Shown here in pieces: positions 8,149 to 15,520 of a DNA stretch of 64,000 nt. Each line of letters begins with the position of its first letter. Position 1 is the first letter of the stretch. The position numbers were made by a program, and so were the translations under genes. The notes under the pieces were generated by a model. The model worked only from the letters and a program-made list of their open reading frames with translations. It searched no databases and was not told where the DNA came from. Source of the stretch: Streptomyces jeddahensis. GTDB lineage: Bacteria > Actinomycetota > Actinomycetes > Streptomycetales > Streptomycetaceae. The DNA is taken from contig NZ_LOHS01000164.1 of NCBI RefSeq assembly GCF_001642995.1, positions 29,424 to 93,423 on the forward strand, in the 5' to 3' direction.

Positions 8149-10209
8149 GTGCCCGACGAGCAGGGGCTTTTGAGCCTGGGCTGGTACCGGTCCTTTCTCC
8201 CCGTCGCCCAGGCCTACTCCGGACCGGCATCCCCGTACTGGGCCAGCAAGGCGTTCCTCGGCCTGCTGCTCCCCGCCGACCACGCGGTGTGGACAGCGCC
8301 CGAGGAACCCGGCCCCGTCGAGACCGCGGACCGCTGTCTGGCCCTGCCCGCCCCCGGCTGGCTGCTGCACTCCACGGCCGCCGACGGGATCGTACGGCTG
8401 GTCAACCACGGCAGCGGCCGACTGCCGCCCCCGCCTACCCCTCCGCAGGACAGCCCGCACTACACCAGGTTCGCGTACTCCACCGCGGCCGCACCGGAGA
8501 CCCCGCCTGATGACGAGTCGCCCGGTCCTGACAACCACATAGCGCTGCTGGGTTCGTCCGGACCCTCCCGCCGGGGCCGCATCCACCCGCTGTATGTCCA
8601 CGGCCGTCAAGCGGCGTCGTGGCACACACCTCTCGCCGGGCTGGTGATCGCCGTCGCGCTCGCCCTCGGGGCCCTGTACCGGTGGACCCGGTTCGGGCTC
8701 GCCACCCGCGCCGCCTCGGAGAACGAACAGGCGGCCCTGCTGGCCGGTCTGTCGCCCAACAGCGTCTCCCTCGCCAACACCCTGCTGTCCGCGCTGATCG
8801 CGGGGCTGCTCGGGGTCCTGGCCGCGCCCATCGTCCAGGTCGACTCCGTCACGCTCCCGCTGCAGGTCGTCCCGGCCCTGGCGGCGGCTCTCTTCGCCGG
8901 CTTCACCTCACTGTGGATCGCCTGCAGCGCCGGCATCCTCATCGGCGTCATGCAGTCGGTCGTCTACTACCTGTCCACCCAGAGCTGGTTCCCGACCGAC
9001 AACGGCAACGCCATGCCCGGACTCCAGCAGCTGCTGATCTTCATCCTGATGATCATCGCGCTCTACGTGAAGGGGGCGGGCCTGCCGCGCCGTGGTGAAC
9101 TCGTCGAGCAGCGGCTGCCCGCCGTACCGCTGCCGGACCGACTGCTACGACCGGCCGTACTGGCCACCGCTGCCGCCGCCCTCGCCCTGATCGTGCTGCC
9201 GTTCGACTTCCGCCAGGCGCTGACGAACTCGCTGATCGGCGCGATCATCGTCCTCTCGTACGTCGTCATCACCGGCTACGTGGGACAGATCTCCGTGATG
9301 CAGCTCGCGCTCTCCGGCACCGCCGGTTTCGTCCTGTCCCACCTGGCGACAGGACTGCACATCCCCTTCCCCTTCAACGCCCTCGGCGCGACCCTCCTGG
9401 CCACCCTGCTCGGTGTGGCGGCCGGCATCTCCGCCCTGCGGGTCCGCGGCGTGAGCCTGGCCGTCGTCACGCTGGCCGCCGCGCTCGCGATGGAACAGGC
9501 CCTGTTCACCAACACCTCCTTCGGCGGCACCGCCGGAGTGACCGTGCTCCCTCCCCGCCTGTTCGGGGTGGACCTCGGTCCGGGGGCGGCCTTCCGCGGC
9601 CTGGACGGCAACGAACCCAGCCCCCTCTTCGGCTTCCTCGTCCTGTCCGTCGCCGTCGCCCTGGGGCTGTACGTGGCCAACCTCAGACGCACCGGGCTGG
9701 GGCGGCGCATGCTCGCCGTCCGCTCCAACGAGCGCGCGGCCGCGGCGGCAGGCGTCAACGTGCGGGGGGTGAAGATCGCGGCGTTCGCCGTCAGCTCTTT
9801 CATCGCCAGCGCCGCGGGGACCCTGTACGGCTACAACTTCGGCTCCGTCAGCGCGGTCCGGTTCACCGCGCTGGCCGCACTCGGCCTCATCGGCTTCGCG
9901 TACATCGGCGGCATCACGATGGTCTCCGGAGCCGTCATCGCCGGCCTGATGTCCACCGAGGCACTCATCCCGCACGCCCTGGACAAGTGGTTCGGCATCA
10001 AGGGGAGCTGGGCCCTGCTCTTCGGCGGCATCTCCCTGATCGTGACGCTGATCGCGAACCCGGACGGCATCGCGGGCGCCAACCACCGCCGCAAGAAGGC
10101 CAAAACAGCCGCCCGCGCGGCGAAAACCGCCCAGGCCCTCGCCGAAAACGCCACGTCGGACACCGCCGGGGCCGAAACGGCGCCCGCCCCCGAGGAGGTC
10201 GCACGATGA
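8149..10209 (+). CDS. Chimeric ORF: DUF2264 C-terminal remnant fused to truncated LivH-LivM permease
   Basis: 686 codons open in one frame. Residues 1 to about 150 are the C-terminal part of a DUF2264 protein (ASPYWASKAFLGLLLPADH, HYTRFAYST). From about residue 158 (WHTPLAGLVIAV) it is a branched-chain amino-acid ABC permease: first a LivH half lacking its first helices, then a complete LivM half (VITGYVGQISVMQLALSG, EAAGVNV-like loop SNERAAAAAGVNVRGVK, GYNFGSVSA) and an Ala-rich tail. Fused LivHM proteins exist in actinomycetes; here the N-terminal LivH third has been replaced by recombination near 8600-8625. Transport function is doubtful. The stop overlaps livG by ATGA. Confidence 0.75.
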   Translation: MPDEQGLLSLGWYRSFLPVAQAYSGPASPYWASKAFLGLLLPADHAVWTAPEEPGPVETADRCLALPAPGWLLHSTAADGIVRLVNHGSGRLPPPPTPPQDSPHYTRFAYSTAAAPETPPDDESPGPDNHIALLGSSGPSRRGRIHPLYVHGRQAASWHTPLAGLVIAVALALGALYRWTRFGLATRAASENEQAALLAGLSPNSVSLANTLLSALIAGLLGVLAAPIVQVDSVTLPLQVVPALAAALFAGFTSLWIACSAGILIGVMQSVVYYLSTQSWFPTDNGNAMPGLQQLLIFILMIIALYVKGAGLPRRGELVEQRLPAVPLPDRLLRPAVLATAAAALALIVLPFDFRQALTNSLIGAIIVLSYVVITGYVGQISVMQLALSGTAGFVLSHLATGLHIPFPFNALGATLLATLLGVAAGISALRVRGVSLAVVTLAAALAMEQALFTNTSFGGTAGVTVLPPRLFGVDLGPGAAFRGLDGNEPSPLFGFLVLSVAVALGLYVANLRRTGLGRRMLAVRSNERAAAAAGVNVRGVKIAAFAVSSFIASAAGTLYGYNFGSVSAVRFTALAALGLIGFAYIGGITMVSGAVIAGLMSTEALIPHALDKWFGIKGSWALLFGGISLIVTLIANPDGIAGANHRRKKAKTAARAAKTAQALAENATSDTAGAETAPAPEEVAR

Positions 10210-11042
10210 GCATGTTCAAGGTCCGTTCGCTGGGCGTCAGTTACGGCGGCGTCCACGCACTCAGCGACGTCACCCTGGATGTCGCCGAAGGCCAACTGGT
10301 GGGACTGATCGGCCCCAACGGCGCGGGCAAGACCACCTTCGTGGACGCGGTCAGCGGACTGGTCGGCGCCCGGGGCCGGGTGGAACTGGACGGCGAGGAC
10401 CTGACCGGCATGCCACCGCATGCCCGGGCCCGCCGAGGTCTCGCCCGCACCTTCCAGAGCAGCGAACTCTTCGAGGACCTCACGGTGACGGAGAACCTGC
10501 GCGTGACGGCGGAACACCCGAGCTGGGTCAGGGTGTTCGGCGAGACCTTCGGCCGCCGTACACCGCCGCCCTCCGCCGTCGCCGATGCCCTCACCACTCT
10601 GGGCCTGCAGGATTTCGCCGACGCATCCCCGGGCGAGCTGTCCCAGGGACAGCGCAAACTCGTCGGCGTGGCCCGGGCGCTGGCCGCCCGCCCCCGCATC
10701 ATCTGCCTCGACGAGCCCGCCGCCGGCCTGGACACCGCGGAGAGCGCCGAACTCGGCCGCCGCCTGCGTGCCGTCGCCGACGCCGGTACCGCACTGCTCC
10801 TCATCGACCACGACATGGGCCTGGTGATGGGCATCTGCGACCAGCTGGTCGTCCTGGAGTTCGGCAAGGTGATCGCGGCGGGACCCCCGAGCCAGGTCCG
10901 CGACGACCCCGCCGTCATCACCGCCTATCTCGGCGCGTCCGCCGTCCAGCCCGCCGACGCACCCGTACACGACGGCGGCACTCCTTCCTCCCTCACCACC
11001 GGCCGGCCCGGGGTCCCCAGCAGCGCACCGGAGACATCATGA
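10206..11042 (+). CDS. livG: Branched-chain amino-acid-type ABC transporter ATP-binding protein LivG
   Basis: 278 residues. Walker A GPNGAGKTT, Q-loop region FQSSELFEDLTVTENL, signature LSQGQRKLVGVARAL, Walker B RIICLDEPAAGLD and H-loop IDHDMG. The LivG type is shown by ARRGLARTFQ and the C-terminal AITAYLG-like VITAYLGASA. Starts at ATG 10206, overlapping the permease stop (ATGA), and ends overlapping livF the same way. No substrate-binding protein gene of this system is in the window, so it is either upstream-lost or elsewhere. Confidence 0.92.
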   Translation: MSMFKVRSLGVSYGGVHALSDVTLDVAEGQLVGLIGPNGAGKTTFVDAVSGLVGARGRVELDGEDLTGMPPHARARRGLARTFQSSELFEDLTVTENLRVTAEHPSWVRVFGETFGRRTPPPSAVADALTTLGLQDFADASPGELSQGQRKLVGVARALAARPRIICLDEPAAGLDTAESAELGRRLRAVADAGTALLLIDHDMGLVMGICDQLVVLEFGKVIAAGPPSQVRDDPAVITAYLGASAVQPADAPVHDGGTPSSLTTGRPGVPSSAPETS

Positions 11043-11749
11043 GCACACCCGTCCTGGAAGTGGCCGGACTCACCGCCGGCTACGACGGAGCCCCCGTCGT
11101 CCGCGACCTCGGCATCACCGTCGGCGCAGGCGAGGTCGTCGCCCTGCTGGGCGCCAACGGCGCGGGCAAGACCACGACGCTCAAGGCCGTCTCCGGGCTG
11201 CTGCGTCCCTCCGCCGGCACCATCACCTTCACCGGAACCCTCTTGGACCAGGTGCCGGCGGCGGCCCGCGCGCGACGGGGCATCGCACACGTCCCGGAAG
11301 GCAGGGGCATCTTCTCCGGACTGACCGTGGCGGAACACCTGCGGCTGCGACACCGGGGAGAACGGCTCGACGAGGAGGCGGCGTACGCCTACTTCCCGGT
11401 ATTGACCCGCCTGCGGGACCGCAAGGCCGGACTGCTGTCCGGCGGAGAACAGCAGATGCTCGCTCTCGGACGGGCCCTGGCCCGTCGCCCCAAGCTGCTG
11501 CTGCTCGACGAACTCAGTCTCGGCCTCGCCCCGGTCATCGTCGAGGAACTGCTGCCCGTCGTCCGGCGCTTCGCCGACGATTCCGGCTGCGGGGTGCTGC
11601 TCGTCGAGCAGCACGTCGGCCTCGCCCTGGAAGTCGCCGACCGCGGCTGCGTCCTGTCCCACGGCGAACTCACCGTGCAGGCCACGGCCCGGGAATTGAG
11701 AGCGGACCGGTCCCGGATCGTGGCCGGTTACCTGGGCGAAAGTTCCTGA
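11039..11749 (+). CDS. livF: Branched-chain amino-acid-type ABC transporter ATP-binding protein LivF
   Basis: 236 residues. Walker A GANGAGKTT, LivF-specific HVPEGRGIFSGLTVAEHL, signature LSGGEQQMLALGRAL, Walker B KLLLLDELSLGLAP and H-loop VEQHVG. Translationally coupled to livG by a 4-bp overlap. Works as a heterodimer with LivG on the LivHM membrane part, which in this genome has been truncated by a gene fusion. A 53-bp gap separates it from the alpha/beta hydrolase, which may be co-transcribed. Confidence 0.93.
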   Translation: MSTPVLEVAGLTAGYDGAPVVRDLGITVGAGEVVALLGANGAGKTTTLKAVSGLLRPSAGTITFTGTLLDQVPAAARARRGIAHVPEGRGIFSGLTVAEHLRLRHRGERLDEEAAYAYFPVLTRLRDRKAGLLSGGEQQMLALGRALARRPKLLLLDELSLGLAPVIVEELLPVVRRFADDSGCGVLLVEQHVGLALEVADRGCVLSHGELTVQATARELRADRSRIVAGYLGESS

Positions 11750-11802
11750 CCGCCCCACCGGCACGGACCACGCCTATCCACTCACCCTCTCCCAGGAGAA
11801 TC

Positions 11803-12660
11803 ATGTTCACTTTCGACAGCGGCAAGGACGGCGTACGCATCCGCGTGCACGGGTGGCAGCCCGCCGGAACGCCGCGCGGCGTGGTGCAGATCTCGCACGG
11901 CATGGGCGAACACGCCGGCCGATACGCCGCGCTCGCCGAGGCGCTGACGGCCCGGGGCTTCGCCGTGTACGCCAACGACCACCGGGGACACGGGCTCAGC
12001 AGGCATGCCGCCCCCGGCCATCTCGGCGAGGACGGCTGGAACAGCCTCGTTGATGATCTGGTGACACTCTCCGAGACCATCCGGGAGCGGCACCCCGGCT
12101 TGCCCCTGGTGCTGCTCGGTCACAGCCTCGGCTCCTTCGCCGCGCAGCAGTACGTACTGCACCACTCCCACCTGATCGACGCCCTGGGTCTGGCCGGCAC
12201 CACCGCGGTCGACGTGATGATCGCCAACCAGGCGGCCGACACCGGGGACCCGCTCGTCGCCCTCAACAAAGGCTTCGAGCCCGCTCGGACGCTGTTCGAC
12301 TGGCTCAGCCGTGACCCCGAAGCCGTCGACGCCTACCTCGCGGACCCACTCTGCGGCTCCAGCCTCGACGCCGAGGGAATGCGGCAGGTCGCCGTCGCCT
12401 CTGCAGCACTCGCGCAGCCCCGGGGCATCCCAGCACACCTGCCTGTCTACGTCCTGGTCGGCGACCGGGACCCGCTCAACGCCGGGCTCACGCTGAGCGA
12501 CCTGCTCGTCGACCGCTACCGGCAGGCCGGCCTCACCGACATCACCTACCGCATCTACCCCGAAGCGCGGCACGAGCTGTTCAACGAGACCAACCGCACC
12601 GAAGTCGAGGACGACCTGCTGGCCTGGCTGGAGCGGGTACTCGCTCACCAAACCCACTGA
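11803..12660 (+). CDS. Alpha/beta hydrolase, monoacylglycerol-lipase-like
   Basis: 285 residues, cytoplasmic. Typical serine-aquaporin-like lipase features: oxyanion-hole HGMGEHAGRY, YANDHRGHGLS, nucleophile elbow GHSLGSFAAQQ, acid in VLVGDRDPLNAG and catalytic His in YPEARHELFNE. A cap region sits between about residues 130 and 200. CAGGAG lies 6 bases upstream of the ATG. It likely hydrolyses acyl esters. It follows the Liv genes on the same strand; there is no further clue to its substrate. Confidence 0.88.
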   Translation: MFTFDSGKDGVRIRVHGWQPAGTPRGVVQISHGMGEHAGRYAALAEALTARGFAVYANDHRGHGLSRHAAPGHLGEDGWNSLVDDLVTLSETIRERHPGLPLVLLGHSLGSFAAQQYVLHHSHLIDALGLAGTTAVDVMIANQAADTGDPLVALNKGFEPARTLFDWLSRDPEAVDAYLADPLCGSSLDAEGMRQVAVASAALAQPRGIPAHLPVYVLVGDRDPLNAGLTLSDLLVDRYRQAGLTDITYRIYPEARHELFNETNRTEVEDDLLAWLERVLAHQTH

Positions 12661-12721
12661 CCAGCGGGGCCAGCTCACGCTGTCGAAGCCACACCCTGGC
12701 CGTCCTGCGCCTGCAAGTGTC

Positions 12722-13645
12722 CTAGGGCACCAGGACGACCTTCCCCTGATTGGCCCGGCCCTCGATCGTCGCGTGCGCTCGTGCCGCGTCTGCAAGGGCG
12801 AACTCCGCGTGGACCGTGGGTCGCAGGGCACCCTCACCGAACAGCCTCCACAGCTCCTTGATCCACCCTTCATACCGCTGTGGCTGGGTCCGGGCGACGA
12901 TCGCCACCTGGAACCCGGTGGCTGACTTGCCGCCCACGAGGAGGTCGTACGCCTCGATGGTGCCGCCGCCCGAGCTGTACGCGACCAGCCGTCCACCAGG
13001 CGCGAGCGCCTTGACGGCGGGCGTGAGCAGTTCGCCGCCGACCGCGTCAAGCACGATATCGACCGGATCGCCCCAGCTGTCTTGTCCGTATGTCACCACG
13101 GCATCGGCACCGAGGGAGCGCACGAAGTCCGCCTTGGCAGGGTCGCCCACGGCGGCGACGACGCGTGAGGCACCCCTTAACCGAGCGATCTGCAGGGCGA
13201 GATGGCCGACCCCGCTCGCCGCCGCGGTGACGAGAACCGACTCGCCCTTCTCCGGGCGCGCGGCCTCCAAAGCGCCGAGGGCCACCACACCGCTGCGGAC
13301 CAGGGCGACGGCGTCCCTGGCGGTGGCGCCCGCCGGGATCGGTGAAGCCATCGCAGTGTGCAGCAGCGCGTACTCCGCATACCCATGCCCGAAGCAGAGG
13401 CCGGTGACCCGGTCACCCGGCGCGTATCCGCTCACGCCTTCGCCGACGCGCACCACTTCACCGGCCAGCTCGCCGCCGAGCGGGGTGGGCTGCGCACCTT
13501 CGCGCACTTTGCGTACGACGGGGAGCGTGACGCCGATCGCCTCGGTCCTGACGAGCAGTTCACCGGCTCCGGGCTCCGGGACGGGGACCTCTTCCTGGAA
13601 CAGAGTTTCGGGTCCGCCGATGCGTTCATACCGTATGCGCCGCAT
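12722..13645 (-). CDS. NADPH:quinone oxidoreductase-like zinc-free MDR enzyme
   Basis: 307 residues. GroES-like N-domain (MRRIRYERIGGPETL, GAGELLVRTEAIGV, GDRVTGLC) and Rossmann domain (ESVLVTAAASGVGHLALQIA, LDAVGG, GKVVLVP at the end). No structural-zinc cysteines, as in quinone oxidoreductases. The frame runs far upstream, but ATG 13645 has GGGAGG at good distance and matches the family start. Divergent from a MarR gene with a shared inverted repeat between them, so probably repressed by that MarR protein and induced by an electrophile or quinone. Convergent with the hydrolase gene. Confidence 0.9.
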   Translation of the reverse strand: MRRIRYERIGGPETLFQEEVPVPEPGAGELLVRTEAIGVTLPVVRKVREGAQPTPLGGELAGEVVRVGEGVSGYAPGDRVTGLCFGHGYAEYALLHTAMASPIPAGATARDAVALVRSGVVALGALEAARPEKGESVLVTAAASGVGHLALQIARLRGASRVVAAVGDPAKADFVRSLGADAVVTYGQDSWGDPVDIVLDAVGGELLTPAVKALAPGGRLVAYSSGGGTIEAYDLLVGGKSATGFQVAIVARTQPQRYEGWIKELWRLFGEGALRPTVHAEFALADAARAHATIEGRANQGKVVLVP

Positions 13646-13679
13646 GCGCGATCGCCTCCCGACTCCCTTGGGATTCGCT

Positions 13680-13718
13680 GGACTTCCCAACGATATTGAG
13701 GAGATCATTGGGGAGTCC
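13680..13718. promoter_or_regulatory. MarR operator between divergent QOR and marR genes
   Basis: Inverted repeat: GGACTTCCCAACGAT (13680-13694) and ATCATTGGGGAGTCC (13704-13718), 13 of 15 positions complementary. The right arm carries a possible -35 TTGGGG followed after 18 bp by TATGCT, which would start transcription at or next to the MarR ATG at 13745. Confidence 0.6.
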
Positions 13719-13744
13719 AACGTTTTCTCGGTATGCTGCCGCGC

Positions 13745-14185
13745 ATGGCAGAGAACCCGCCGGCGCCCAGCCGAATCCGTGCCCTCCCGAGCTGGCTCCT
13801 CGGCCGGGCGGCGGCCCGTGGGCGCGGCCTGGTCGCGGAGGCGCTCGCGCGACACGACATGAAGATGTGGCATCACGTGGTCCTTGCGGCCGTCGCGGAT
13901 CTCGGTCCGGTCGCCCAGGCGGAACTGGGCAGGACGGTCTCGCTCGACCCGAAGGACGTAGTCGGCATCCTCAAGGATCTTCAGACGGCGGGCCTCGTCG
14001 TGCGCGCCCCCGACCCGGCCGACCGCCGCAAGAACGCGGTGACTCTCACCACCGCGGGCGAGCGGCGCCTGGAGGAGTGTACGAAGGCGGGGAAGTGGGC
14101 CAACGACGAACTCCTGGCCCCGCTGTCGGCAGCCGAGCGGGAACAGTTCCTGGAGATGCTGCGGAGGATCAGCAGGGTGCGATGA
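13745..14185 (+). CDS. MarR-family transcriptional regulator
   Basis: 146 residues from ATG 13745; another ATG lies 12 bases upstream. Winged helix: MWHHVVLAAVADLGPVAQAELGRTVSLDPKDVVGILKDLQTAGLVV with the wing APDPADRRKNAVTLT. Ends with the dimerisation helix. No ribosome binding site precedes either ATG, and the promoter-like TATGCT at 13732-13737 would make the 13745 ATG the first bases of a leaderless mRNA, a common arrangement in Streptomyces. Presumed to repress itself and the divergent oxidoreductase. Confidence 0.88.
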   Translation: MAENPPAPSRIRALPSWLLGRAAARGRGLVAEALARHDMKMWHHVVLAAVADLGPVAQAELGRTVSLDPKDVVGILKDLQTAGLVVRAPDPADRRKNAVTLTTAGERRLEECTKAGKWANDELLAPLSAAEREQFLEMLRRISRVR

Positions 14186-14686
14186 TCCGGCAGGAGGCGC
14201 TGGCTCATCACAGAGAGAGCCGGGCCCTTCACAGGGCCTAACGCCCAGGCGACAGAGGCTCGCGTCGCGGCCGGCGGGCCGTTGCCGGTCAGTTGCGGCT
14301 AGTTGCCGGTCAGGTGGAAGCCGAGCGCGAGCCGTTCCCGGAGAGTGTGCCGCGAGCGTCTGCCAGTGCGGCGAGGACATGGTGGGCGGCTGCGCGGACA
14401 GTGGCCTCGGCCGGTTCGGTGGCGGGTTCGAGGGCTGCTTGGATCGTGTGGCCGAGCAACGCAGCGGTCTGCCGCGGCGCGCAGCAGAGGCAGTAGGCGG
14501 CAGTAGTTCGTCGCGGGCGGCGTCAACTGGCCTCTTCTCGGGCGCAACTTCGGCACCACAAACCAGATGGACGCCCCACAATTCATGCATGAGTTGCTAT
14601 ATATTGATGTCTGGATCGAAGCCCGGAGAGCATCACGGGCAACCCGCAGCACAGCACTCACAGCACAGCACAGCAAGGAGCCCCCC
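14186..14686. other. 501-bp region: decayed coding remnant and His-rich gene promoter
   Basis: On the minus strand between about 14300 and 14570 protein-like text appears in two alternating frames: YCRLLPLLRAAADRC in one, AALLGHTIQAALEPATEPAE and TVRAAAHHVLAALADARGTL in the next, RERLALGFHLTGN back in the first. This suggests a frameshifted dead gene that I cannot name. From 14576 on lies the promoter region of the His-rich gene, with the palindrome TCATGCATGA at 14583-14592. Confidence 0.35.
14593..14616 (+). promoter_or_regulatory. ArsR-type operator upstream of the His-rich gene
   Basis: Contains GTTGCTATATATTGATGTCT, which matches the left part and centre of the operator at the arsR promoter (GTTGCCATATGCTAATGTCT) at 16 of 20 positions. 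It includes a TATATT -10-like element, 70-90 bp upstream of the His-rich start codon. Confidence 0.55.
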
Positions 14687-14989
14687 ATGGCCACCGCCAC
14701 CGATCACCGCACGCACGAGGACCACACCCACACCCACGGCGAGGGCTGTGGCCACGTCGCCATCCCGCACGGCGACCACACCGACTACGCCCACGACGGC
14801 CACATTCACCGGGCACACGAGGACCACGTCGACGAGTGCAGCGTGGGCGAGCACGCCGTCCACGATGGCCACGACCACCAGCACGGCGAGGGCTGTGGCC
14901 ACGTCGCCATCCCGCACGAGGACCACACCGACTACGTGCACGACGGCCACCGCCACGCCGCCCACGACGGGCACTGGGACGATCACTGA
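14687..14989 (+). CDS. Small His-rich metal-binding protein
   Basis: 100 residues, 27 of them His, with 3 Cys and many Asp/Glu. Built from two copies of a unit HGEGCGHVAIPH.DHTDY.HDGH separated by HEDHVDECSVGEH. No signal peptide or membrane segment, so a cytoplasmic zinc (or nickel/cobalt) buffer or donor is likely. The ATG at 14687 has AAGGAG 7 bases upstream; an in-frame start further upstream adds only non-repetitive residues. An operator like that of the downstream ArsR sensor lies in its promoter. Binding metal is inferred from composition and regulator. Confidence 0.85.
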   Translation: MATATDHRTHEDHTHTHGEGCGHVAIPHGDHTDYAHDGHIHRAHEDHVDECSVGEHAVHDGHDHQHGEGCGHVAIPHEDHTDYVHDGHRHAAHDGHWDDH

Positions 14990-15048
14990 CACCCGCGCCT
15001 GACCGGCAGCACCCCAGTCGGGCACCGGGAAGCCACAACTGGAAATCG

Positions 15049-15078
15049 TTGCCATATGCTAATGTCTGCATATGGCAA
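15049..15078. promoter_or_regulatory. ArsR operator overlapping the arsR start codon
   Basis: Perfect inverted repeat TTGCCATATGC / GCATATGGCAA (11-bp arms, 8-bp spacer). The arsR ATG (15072) lies inside the right arm, so bound repressor would cover the transcription or translation start. A similar left half lies upstream of the His-rich gene. Confidence 0.75.
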
Positions 15079-15383
15079 CAGCTTCCCCCTCTCCGACGGA
15101 CGACCCAGCCTCGGACCTGCAAGCCGCCAGCGACCTGCTGCGCGCCCTGGCCTCACCTGTACGCCTGGGCATCGTGCGCGAACTGTCCGGCGGCGGGAAG
15201 TACGTCCACGAGCTGGTGAACGCCCTGGGCGTGAGCCAGCCGCTGGTCTCCCAGCATCTGCGGGTGCTGCGCACCTCCCGGATCGTCACCGCCCGGCGTC
15301 AGGCACGCGAAACCCAGTACAGCCTGACTGACGACCACGTGGCGCACATCGTGCTGGACGCCATCCGGCACGCACAGGAATAG
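15072..15383 (+). CDS. ArsR/SmtB-family zinc-type metalloregulator
   Basis: 103 residues. Winged helix: SDLLRALASPVRLGIVRELS, HELVNALGVSQPLVSQHLRVLRTS, then the wing RQARETQYSL. The C-terminal helix reads DDHVAHIVLDAIRHAQE, which fits exactly the alpha-5 zinc site D-x-H-x10-H-x2-E of SmtB, CzrA and relatives; the alpha-3 Cys site of arsenic/cadmium sensors is absent. It should therefore sense Zn(II), or Co/Ni. Autoregulation is suggested by the perfect inverted repeat over its start. With the His-rich gene it forms a small metal-response unit. No ribosome binding site: possibly leaderless. Confidence 0.9.
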   Translation: MATASPSPTDDPASDLQAASDLLRALASPVRLGIVRELSGGGKYVHELVNALGVSQPLVSQHLRVLRTSRIVTARRQARETQYSLTDDHVAHIVLDAIRHAQE

Positions 15384-15404
15384 TTCCGGCACGCACAGGA
15401 ATAG
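15364..15404 (+). repeat. 21-bp tandem duplication of the arsR 3' end
   Basis: TCCGGCACGCACAGGAATAG occurs at 15364-15383 and again at 15385-15404. The first copy ends with the arsR stop codon; the second duplicates the last codons and the stop downstream. Confidence 0.9.
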
Positions 15405-15431
15405 ACAGCGCACGCGTAAGTCGGCACCACC

Positions 15432-15463
15432 GCGACGGCCGTCCATCCTTGGGCGGCCGTCGC
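15432..15463. terminator. Terminator hairpin between convergent arsR and exporter genes
   Basis: Stem GCGACGGCCG / CGGCCGTCGC (10 bp) closing a 12-base loop in which CC and GG can extend the pairing. Lies between the convergent ends of arsR and the ABC exporter operon, so it may serve both. Confidence 0.65.
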
Positions 15464-15520
15464 TGCACGCGGCCCATCCTCTGGTTGCTCAGGGAAGCTC
15501 CGTCGTCGGGTGGCCGGAGT

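Noticed and set aside
9145..10086. Long minus-strand open frame of about 310 codons opposite the permease
   Set aside because: Composition (Gly/Glu/Asp/Arg-rich) is the mirror of GC-rich plus-strand coding; the plus strand has clear permease motifs.
12722..14590. Extending the quinone oxidoreductase to 622 residues
   Set aside because: The extra 315 residues are low-complexity, run through the MarR gene, and ATG 13645 with a good ribosome binding site matches the family start.
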